From NCBI RefSeq assembly GCF_002153375.1, contig NZ_MTBQ01000004.1, positions 398,273 to 462,272 on the forward strand: 64,000 nucleotides of DNA. Direction: 5' to 3'. The stretch comes from Oceanobacillus rekensis. Its GTDB lineage: Bacteria; Bacillota; Bacilli; Bacillales; Amphibacillaceae. Below, in pieces: positions 57,118 through 64,000 of this stretch. The position numbers and the translations under genes are program-made. How positions within the stretch are numbered: position 1 is the first letter of the stretch; each line of letters opens with the position of its first letter. The notes below the pieces were generated by a model. The model was not told the origin of the DNA. It did not search any database and saw only the letters and a program-made list of their open reading frames with translations.

Positions 57118-58017
57118 ATGTCAAAAAAGTTATTACTTGGTATCATTGTTGTACTTCTTATCACAAATATTGCTTCCCTGATAATCTGGAATCAAGGTGA
57201 AAATGTTTCCGTTAATGGAAATGATGAAACGAAACTTAATAGCAATGAACCAGTGGCATCCATTGCAGACGAGGAAATTTCCTATCAGCAATGGATGGAT
57301 GAACTCCGGACAAATCATGGTCAAAAACAGTTAAAGGCAATGATTGATAATAAAGCAGTAAAGGAATTAGCAGATGAGGGACAGGTTGAGGTTGATGAAA
57401 AGCTTGTGCAGCGAGATATTTCTTTTCTTTATACCATGCAAGGACCTATGACAGAAGAGGAAGCAACAAAGGAAGAAGAAAAATGGCGAGAAGATATTGT
57501 ATATCGTTACCAACTACAACAGTTGTTAACTACAGATACTTCCATTCCTGAGGGAGAACTACAAAATTACTACAATGAGTACGGTGATCAATATAATTTT
57601 TCATCATCTTTACAGCTTTCCCATATTCTTGTCGATGACTTTAAGACAGCAGAAAAGGTTTACGCTGAGTTAGATCAGGGGGCTTCTTTTGAATTACTTG
57701 CAAGAGAGTACTCTACCGATAAGGAAACAAAGAATGATGGTGGATATTTAGGATCGATTTATACATCAAGTCAATTCCTCCCAAGTAGTTATGAGGAAGA
57801 AGCAACTAAGATGGACGAACATAATTATAGTGAACCTTTTCAGGCTGAAAGTGGTGTAGCTATCCTATATCTGCACAAAAAGCTGCCAGCTATTGAATTT
57901 ACATATGAAGAAATTAAACCATATATGGAAAGTGAATTGGCATTACAGGAACTTGGACAAACATTGAATGCAGATTCCTTATGGGAAAAGTTAGATGTTG
58001 AGTGGATATATGAGTAA
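57118..58017 (+). CDS. yacD: YacD, PrsA/parvulin-type peptidyl-prolyl isomerase with signal anchor
   Basis: 299 residues, ATG 57118 (SD AAAGGAAG). One N-terminal hydrophobic segment (about 4-23) without a lipobox Cys, so it is a membrane-anchored rather than lipoprotein form of PrsA. A SurA-N-like helical part (about 45-140) precedes a parvulin domain (about 155-255) with LQLSHILVDD, FELLAREYSTD and DGGYLGSI. Probable extracytoplasmic folding factor; substrates unknown. Confidence 0.9.
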   Translation: MSKKLLLGIIVVLLITNIASLIIWNQGENVSVNGNDETKLNSNEPVASIADEEISYQQWMDELRTNHGQKQLKAMIDNKAVKELADEGQVEVDEKLVQRDISFLYTMQGPMTEEEATKEEEKWREDIVYRYQLQQLLTTDTSIPEGELQNYYNEYGDQYNFSSSLQLSHILVDDFKTAEKVYAELDQGASFELLAREYSTDKETKNDGGYLGSIYTSSQFLPSSYEEEATKMDEHNYSEPFQAESGVAILYLHKKLPAIEFTYEEIKPYMESELALQELGQTLNADSLWEKLDVEWIYE

Positions 58018-58043
58018 TTACCCAGTATTTTCAGATTTTTTTA

Positions 58044-58072
58044 TTGACATTTTTGCAAAAAAGCCGTACATT
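58044..58072 (+). promoter_or_regulatory. cysK promoter (sigma-A)
   Basis: Perfect TTGACA (58044-58049), 17 nt, TACATT (58067-58072), with a second TATAAT just downstream. A CymR site would be expected here; I cannot define one. Confidence 0.6.
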
Positions 58073-58115
58073 ATAATAAATCATATAAATTTACTCAGGA
58101 TTGGGAGGAGTTAAC

Positions 58116-59042
58116 ATGAAAGTAGCAAATAATATTACTGAATTAATTGGTGGAACTCCAATTGTTAAACTGAATAACCTGACAGACGCTGAAAGTGCAG
58201 ATGTATATGTAAAACTTGAATTTATGAATCCGGCAAGTTCTGTTAAGGATCGGATTGCGGCTGCCATGATTGAAGCAGCAGAAAAGGAAGGCGGCTTAAG
58301 TGAAGGTGACACCATTATTGAGCCAACCAGTGGAAATACAGGTATTGGTCTAGCAATGGTTGCGGCTGCCAAAGGATACAAAGCTGTTTTGGTTATGCCT
58401 GATACGATGAGTCAGGAACGTCGTAATCTATTGCGTGCATATGGAGCTGAACTTGTATTAACACCTGGAGCTGATGGGATGAAGGGTGCAATTGCAAAAG
58501 CAGAGGAATTGAAAAATGAGAACGGCTATTTTATGCCGCAACAATTCAATAATCCTGCAAATCCTAAAATTCATGAGCTTACGACAGGTAAGGAAATTGT
58601 TGAGCAAATGAGTGACGGTTTAGACGCCTTCGTATCTGGAATCGGAACGGGTGGTACAATAACTGGTGCTGGTAAAGTCCTTAAGGAAAATTTTAAAGAC
58701 GTCAAAATATATGCAGTAGAGCCTACAGCTTCTGCCATTTTATCCGGTAAATCACCTGGGCCACATAAAATTCAAGGAATTGGCGCTGGTTTTACACCTA
58801 AAGTACTAGACACGGAAATCTATGATGAAGTGTTAACAGTAGAAAACGAAGAGTCATTTGAAGCATCACGTAAAGTTGCTACAACAAATGGTATTCTTGG
58901 AGGGATTTCCTCTGGTGCTGCCATAGCCGCTGCTTTAAAGGTTGCTAAACAGTTAGGAAAAGGTAAAAAAGTACTTGCAATCTTACCGGATAATGGGGAA
59001 AGATATTTGTCCACGGCGCTATATCAATTTGAAGAAAACTAA
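58116..59042 (+). CDS. cysK: Cysteine synthase (O-acetylserine sulfhydrylase) CysK
   Basis: 308 residues from ATG 58116 (SD GGGAGGAG). PLP Lys44 in [11 protein letters not shown], the substrate loop [11 protein letters not shown] and the phosphate loop [10 protein letters not shown] are intact. It makes cysteine and, with CymR in Bacillus, senses O-acetylserine. The usual next genes pabB-pabA-pabC are missing; folP follows. Confidence 0.97.
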   Translation: MKVANNITELIGGTPIVKLNNLTDAESADVYVKLEFMNPASSVKDRIAAAMIEAAEKEGGLSEGDTIIEPTSGNTGIGLAMVAAAKGYKAVLVMPDTMSQERRNLLRAYGAELVLTPGADGMKGAIAKAEELKNENGYFMPQQFNNPANPKIHELTTGKEIVEQMSDGLDAFVSGIGTGGTITGAGKVLKENFKDVKIYAVEPTASAILSGKSPGPHKIQGIGAGFTPKVLDTEIYDEVLTVENEESFEASRKVATTNGILGGISSGAAIAAALKVAKQLGKGKKVLAILPDNGERYLSTALYQFEEN

Positions 59043-59059
59043 TCAAATTAATTAGAGGG

Positions 59060-59096
59060 AAAGGATTGGCATAAACCTGCTGGTCCTTTTTTTCTT
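59060..59096 (+). terminator. cysK terminator
   Basis: AAAGGA (59060-59065) pairs with TCCTTT (59084-59089) over a long loop, then many T. Moderately convincing. Confidence 0.6.
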
Positions 59097-59178
59097 GTTT
59101 TAGATACGGTACGATAGAGAAGAATACATACTGTGGATGCATCACACACTATAAATAATGAAGGTAGGTTTTATAGTA

Positions 59179-60009
59179 ATGATTTTAAAAACAAAGACAA
59201 GGACATATGATTTATCGGAAAGAACACTTATTATGGGGATTTTAAATGTGACACCAGATTCTTTTTCTGACGGGGGGGACTATATAACAATTGAAAAGGC
59301 AATTGAGCAAGCCCTTCTAATGGAAAAGCAAGGTGCAGACATCATTGACATTGGTGGAGAATCAACTCGTCCAGGACATGATCCGGTTTCAATAGAAGAG
59401 GAAATTAAACGAGTTGTCCCAGTTATCCGAGCGTTAAAGGAAAAAATTAATATACCCATCTCTATTGATACATACAAGGCAGAAACAGCTAAAGAGGCTG
59501 TTAAAGCAGGCGCAGATATCATCAATGATATTTGGGGTGCGAAAAAGGAACCAGAAATAGCCAAAGTAGCAGCAGATTACCAAGTTCCAATTATTTTAAT
59601 GCATAACCGGACAGATGAAAATTATATCTCTATCATCGATGATATGAGAAGGGATCTCGAGGAAAGCATTCAAATTGCGGTCGATGCAGGTGTACTAAAG
59701 GAAAGTATCATTCTAGATCCTGGTGTCGGTTTTGCAAAGTCTGCAAAAGATAATCTTGTTGTAATGAATAATCTAGAACAATTGGTTGCAATGAATTTCC
59801 CATTCCTTTTAGCGACATCCCGAAAGCGATTTATTGGTAGTGTGCTTGATCTACCTGCTGGAGAACGAGATATTGGTACTGTTGCAACGACAGCTCTTGG
59901 CATTGTTAAGGGTGCACATATTGTACGAGTACATGATGTAAAGGGGAATGCAGAGGTTGCCAAAATGATGGATGCCATGCTTGCCGAAGGAGGGAACAAC
60001 ATTGGATAA
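59179..60009 (+). CDS. folP: Dihydropteroate synthase FolP (Sul)
   Basis: 276 residues from ATG 59179, ten bases after SD AAGGTAGG; ATG 59158 has no SD. LIMGILNVTPDSFSDGG, DIGGESTRPG and ILDPGVGFAKS are the pterin and PABA-binding loops; LLATSRKRFIG holds the PABA loop Arg. It condenses pterin with p-aminobenzoate and is the sulfonamide target. It starts the folP-folB-folK-yazB chain, each gene overlapping the next. Confidence 0.95.
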   Translation: MILKTKTRTYDLSERTLIMGILNVTPDSFSDGGDYITIEKAIEQALLMEKQGADIIDIGGESTRPGHDPVSIEEEIKRVVPVIRALKEKINIPISIDTYKAETAKEAVKAGADIINDIWGAKKEPEIAKVAADYQVPIILMHNRTDENYISIIDDMRRDLEESIQIAVDAGVLKESIILDPGVGFAKSAKDNLVVMNNLEQLVAMNFPFLLATSRKRFIGSVLDLPAGERDIGTVATTALGIVKGAHIVRVHDVKGNAEVAKMMDAMLAEGGNNIG

Positions 60010-60367
60010 AATTTTACTGAACAATATGCAGTTTTATGGATTTCATGGTTTATTGCCAGAGGAAAATAAGCTTGGACAGCGATTCAATGTTGACTTAGAA
60101 CTTCATCTAGACTTGAGAAAGCCTGGTCGGACAGACAATATGTATGATTCTATCCACTATGGTCATGTCTATAACGCTGTAAAGGAAGTAGTGGAAGGGG
60201 AAGCGAAAAATCTTATTGAAGCAGTTGCAGAAGGAGTCGCAGATAAGCTGCTCGTTACTTTTGATTTGTTGGAGGCATGCAGGGTGAAGGTCATTAAACC
60301 TGATCCGCCGATACCTGGACATTATCAGTCTGTAGCAGTAGAAATCTATCGGGAGAAGAAAGAATGA
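60002..60367 (+). CDS. folB: Dihydroneopterin aldolase
   Basis: 121 residues from TTG 60002, eight bases inside folP, after SD AAGGAGGG. ILLNNMQFYGFHGLLPEENK has the catalytic Glu, and the ending VKVIKPDPPIPGHYQSVAVEI fits FolB. It cleaves dihydroneopterin to the folate pterin precursor. Confidence 0.95.
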   Translation: MDKILLNNMQFYGFHGLLPEENKLGQRFNVDLELHLDLRKPGRTDNMYDSIHYGHVYNAVKEVVEGEAKNLIEAVAEGVADKLLVTFDLLEACRVKVIKPDPPIPGHYQSVAVEIYREKKE

Positions 60368-60876
60368 ATATAGCATACGTAGCATTAGGGACGAATATTG
60401 AACCAAGAAAAGAACATCTCTGGGAAGCCTTGCAAAACATTGCGGAAAGTGAGTCTATTTCAATAAAAAAACAATCATCAATTTACGAAACAGCTCCCGT
60501 TGGTTATACCGATCAGGCTGATTTTTTAAATATGGTCATCGAAGTGGAGACAACCCTTCCCCCTATGGAACTACTGGGATTTTGCCAATCAGTGGAGTTA
60601 CAGCTAGGCCGTAAAAGGAATATTCGCTTCGGACCCAGAACAATAGATCTTGACATTTTGACATATAATCAAGAAAATAGTACAGTAGAACGATTGATAA
60701 TACCACATCCGAGAATGCATGAGCGTGCGTTTGTGCTTGTTCCGTTGCAGGAAATCGTACCAGATATGATACTGCCTGTCTGGAACCGACCAATCACGGA
60801 TTTTATTAAAGATCTTCCTGATACAGACATAAAGGATGTAAGATTATGGACAAAAAACGAATTGGGAGAAGAGTAA
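60364..60876 (+). CDS. folK: HPPK: 6-hydroxymethyl-7,8-dihydropterin pyrophosphokinase
   Basis: 170 residues, ATG 60364 overlapping the folB TGA. YVALGTNIEPRKEHL, YETAPVGYTDQADFLNMV and FGPRTIDLDIL (metal Asp pair) followed by IPHPRMHERAFVL are the HPPK signatures. It activates the pterin for FolP. Confidence 0.96.
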   Translation: MNIAYVALGTNIEPRKEHLWEALQNIAESESISIKKQSSIYETAPVGYTDQADFLNMVIEVETTLPPMELLGFCQSVELQLGRKRNIRFGPRTIDLDILTYNQENSTVERLIIPHPRMHERAFVLVPLQEIVPDMILPVWNRPITDFIKDLPDTDIKDVRLWTKNELGEE

Positions 60877-61073
60877 AGGCATTTCGCAAACTTAAAGGAT
60901 TTACACAAATAGATTTTGCAAAGGAAATAGATGTATCTGTTGCGCAGCTCGGAAATATAGAACGGGGAACAAAGCTAGCATCTGATGAATTGCTAGATCA
61001 AATTGCTGGGAAGCTATCCATACCAAGGGACGAGCTTACATTGGAAAAGTCCGGTTCAGAGACAAAAGAATAA
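60846..61073 (+). CDS. yazB: XRE-type helix-turn-helix protein YazB
   Basis: 75 residues, ATG 60846, 31 bases inside folK, SD AAGGATG. The HTH covers about 8-62: RVKAFRKLKGFTQIDFAKEIDV, LGNIERGTKLASDELL. It is a small stand-alone DNA-binding protein of unknown target, conserved between folK and dusB in B. subtilis. Confidence 0.88.
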   Translation: MDKKRIGRRVKAFRKLKGFTQIDFAKEIDVSVAQLGNIERGTKLASDELLDQIAGKLSIPRDELTLEKSGSETKE

Positions 61074-61094
61074 AATAACTGTGAGAACATCAAG

Positions 61095-61410
61095 ATGAAT
61101 TAGATTGGGGATATTACAATTCTTAATCGTGTGGCACTAGCACCGATGGCAGGTGTGAGTAATTATGCCTTCCAAACCCATCTCCAAGGTAAAAGATTGA
61201 TGTTTGCAGCCTACATATGTAACGCCTTGTTAAAATTAAAGGTGAAATGTTGCTATCATGGAAATACGCAAACATGCATCATGGTTCCTAAAAGGGATAA
61301 AAGGCAACGACAGTGTAAGAAAAATTATTAATGCGGCAGAAACTCGCGAGCAATTATTGGATATTTTATATACCTTTGCAGACAAAATTGATGCGGAGCA
61401 GGTTTCCTAA
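61095..61410 (+). pseudogene. dusB: tRNA-dihydrouridine synthase (dusB/yacF) remnant with large internal deletion
   Basis: The N-terminus of DusB is visible as IGDITILNRVALAPMAGVSN (in frame from 61104), preceded by ATG AAT TAG, so the start is broken. The C-terminus follows almost at once, in another frame, as MEIRKHASWFLKGIKGNDSV, then RKIINAAETREQLLDILYTF and the end AEQVS at 61410. About 270 internal codons, including the FMN and catalytic Cys regions, are gone, and a missing A disrupts the junction (GGTGAA-ATGTT). The location between yazB and lysS is that of B. subtilis dusB (yacF). The protein cannot be functional. Confidence 0.88.
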
Positions 61411-61434
61411 TCATTTATTTATTAAAGTTGGGAG

Positions 61435-61463
61435 TCTGCCGTTTTTTTATGGCAGGTTTTTCT
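61435..61463 (+). terminator. Terminator after the dusB remnant
   Basis: CTGCC (61436-61440) with GGCAG (61451-61455), then GTTTTTC. It probably served folP-folB-folK-yazB-dusB. Confidence 0.65.
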
Positions 61464-61479
61464 GCTTACATATACTGTG

Positions 61480-61698
61480 TGTTCGAAAAGGAGAATAAAA
61501 AGGACCAAGGTCGGCTAAGTTCGCAACGTCCTGTGCGTCCGAAGTTCGAGGCGGCGAGCCTAGTTCAGCAAATTTGCTTGTAGGCGGAGGTACAGGACTC
61601 TATTCAACGCTATTCAACGTAGGTTATCAATACGTGAGTAACGGAAAAGCAGCATACGTGCGAAATTCGAAGTGTCATTTTTACCGGACTTCTTAACA
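61480..61698. repeat. Family B repeat, 219-bp copy upstream of lysS
   Basis: Left TGTTCGAAAAG (61480-61490), right CTTCTTAACA (61689-61698), both degenerate versions of the family ends. Interior blocks as in the 9.6-kb copy. It lies in the 377-base gap between the dusB remnant and lysS. Confidence 0.7.
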
Positions 61699-61787
61699 AT
61701 CATATATAGGAGAAATCAAGGGAATAGACGTGAAAGAATAGGCGTTTTACTATATACTTACTATTATTAATGACTGGAGTGATATAA

Positions 61788-63269
<1,482 letters not shown>

Positions 63270-63274
63270 TAATT

Positions 63275-63322
63275 AGTCTCTATTATGGATAAAGTGTTAT
63301 ATCCTTAATAGGGACTTTTTTT
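63275..63322 (+). terminator. lysS terminator
   Basis: AGTCTCTATTA (63275-63285) pairs with TAATAGGGACT (63306-63316, one mismatch), inner GGATA/TATCC, then a T run. The following 63323-63639 holds no ORF or recognisable element. Confidence 0.85.
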
Positions 63323-63639
63323 ACCTGCATATAAAAAGCGGTAAAATCATCCGCTTTGAGCTTAATAAAGACTGAATTGACCGCATTATGAGTGGCGGGA
63401 ATCAAGTGATACCTTTATTGTAGGACTAATTACCAATAGAGGATGGAGAAAATCCTACTCAACAGATGAAAGTTTCGTGTTAATACAGGTTTATAAGATA
63501 GGGAAAAGGGAAAGTATAATCATACAGAAACTGGTGATACTTCTATAAGGATTATAGCCGAAGGATAGGTTGAAAATACTGCAGAAATAGATGGAATAAT
63601 ACAAATACTATCTTTCGTATATTTCTTTGTAAATTCCTC

Positions 63640-63668
63640 TTGATTTAGTTTTAGAAACATGGTAAATT
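63640..63668 (+). promoter_or_regulatory. rRNA operon promoter P1
   Basis: TTGATT (63640-63645), 17 nt ending ACATGG, TAAATT (63663-63668), then AATAAACG. Confidence 0.6.
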
Positions 63669-63745
63669 AATAAACGTTGCTTTAAGGAAACAAACAAACA
63701 AGCATAACTCGAAACAAACTACTCAAAAGTAACTTTAAAAAAGTG

Positions 63746-63774
63746 TTGACACAAACAACATAACATGGTATATT
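63746..63774 (+). promoter_or_regulatory. rRNA operon promoter P2
   Basis: Perfect TTGACA (63746-63751), 17 nt ending ACATGG, TATATT (63769-63774), then AATAAAG. The start would be about 63781. Confidence 0.85.
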
Positions 63775-63810
63775 AATAAAGTCGCCAATTTGAACAGCGA
63801 CTTACAAATT

Positions 63811-63820
63811 TGCTCTTTGA
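63811..63820 (+). promoter_or_regulatory. rRNA antitermination boxA
   Basis: TGCTCTTTGA followed by AAACTGAACAAAAC, the standard Bacillus leader boxA between P2 and 16S. Confidence 0.85.
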
Positions 63821-63960
63821 AAACTGAACAAAACAACCAGTATGTCAAGAAAAGAAAACATGTTTTTCTTTTTAAACAACTCATTAAGTTTCACTTATTG
63901 AGTATGCAACAAGCTAAGAACACAAATGGAATTAACTGATGTTGATTCTATTCAAACACT

Positions 63961-64000
63961 TTTATGGAGAGTTTGATCTTGGCTCAGGACGAACGCTGGC
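63961..64000 (+). rRNA. rrs: 16S rRNA, 5' end only
   Basis: Begins TTTATGGAGAGTTTGATC and continues TTGGCTCAGGACGAACGCTG, the universal 5' end of bacterial 16S rRNA. The first 40 bases are present and the rest is beyond the window. The base at the usual 27F variable position is T (GATCTTGG). Confidence 0.96.

Noticed and set aside
63323..63639. Possible decayed coding sequence upstream of the rRNA operon
   Set aside because: Short open stretches in several frames have no recognisable family; treated as non-coding.

Overview
This 64 kb window is the origin-proximal core of a low-GC, endospore-forming Firmicute of the family Bacillaceae. Gene order follows the Bacillus subtilis yaaH-to-lysS segment almost gene for gene. 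Sporulation genes (yaaH/sleL, bofA, csfB/gin, yabG, sspF, spoVG, fin, spoVT, yabP, yabQ, spoIIE, yabT) mark it as a spore former. The protein divergence and the abundance of non-coding dispersed repeats fit an Oceanobacillus/Virgibacillus-type lineage better than B. subtilis itself. That assignment is inference; no database search was run.

Layout. 1-2.2 kb: truncated hmp diverging from nsrR over a shared NsrR-type operator, then a DJ-1/PfpI protein. 2.2-4.1 kb: yaaH (sleL) and yaaI on the minus strand. 4.4-9.6 kb: tadA, SRP RNA, dnaX-yaaK-recR-yaaL, a frameshifted MaoC-like gene, bofA. 9.9-17.4 kb: csfB, a YaaO-type decarboxylase, and the tmk-darA-yaaR-holB-ricT-yabA / yabB-yazA-rsmI clusters. 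17.8-25.8 kb: abrB (minus), metG, tatD, yabE, rnmV-ksgA, yabG. 26-37.5 kb: veg, sspF, ispE, purR, spoVG, glmU-prs, ctc, pth, fin, mfd. 37.7-43.6 kb: spoVT, yabM-yabN-rqcP, yabP-yabQ-divIC, yabR. 44.1-46.3 kb: a minus-strand block of tRNA-Met, MFS exporter and MarR regulator inside an otherwise plus-strand region. 46.6-55.3 kb: spoIIE, yabS-yabT, tilS-hpt, ftsH. 55.4-63.3 kb: coaX, hslO, yacD, cysK, folP-folB-folK-yazB, a dusB remnant, lysS. 63.3-64 kb: terminator, two tandem rRNA promoters, boxA and the first 40 bases of 16S rRNA.

How the genes work together. Most are housekeeping genes: clamp loader (DnaX, HolB), recombination and repair (RecR, Mfd), replication-initiation control (YabA), translation and RNA modification (TadA, MetG, LysS, RsmI, KsgA, TilS, RnmV, Pth, RqcP, SRP RNA), precursors (Tmk, Prs, GlmU, IspE, CysK, Fol enzymes), division and proteolysis (DivIC, FtsH). 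Interleaved are sporulation genes, several with readable stage-specific promoters: sigma-H (spoVG), Spo0A-type sigma-A (spoIIE), sigma-F (csfB, fin), sigma-E (yaaH, tentatively yabP), sigma-K (yabG), sigma-G/F (spoVT). A sigma-B promoter precedes ctc.

Differences from the B. subtilis order are the more informative part. Genes absent at their usual places are yabJ (purR-spoVG), pabB-pabA-pabC (cysK-folP) and the rRNA/tRNA operon between bofA and csfB. dusB is an internally deleted remnant, a MaoC-like gene is frameshifted in a G5 tract, and the tRNA-Met/MFS/MarR block points the opposite way. Nearly every larger intergenic gap holds one of three non-coding dispersed repeat families (called A, B, C here). 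Some of these have become part of gene leaders (fin, possibly hslO). I found no CRISPR array, prophage, insertion-sequence transposase or defence system. The best candidates for something undescribed are the repeats and the composite terminator/SD/promoter element in front of yabP.
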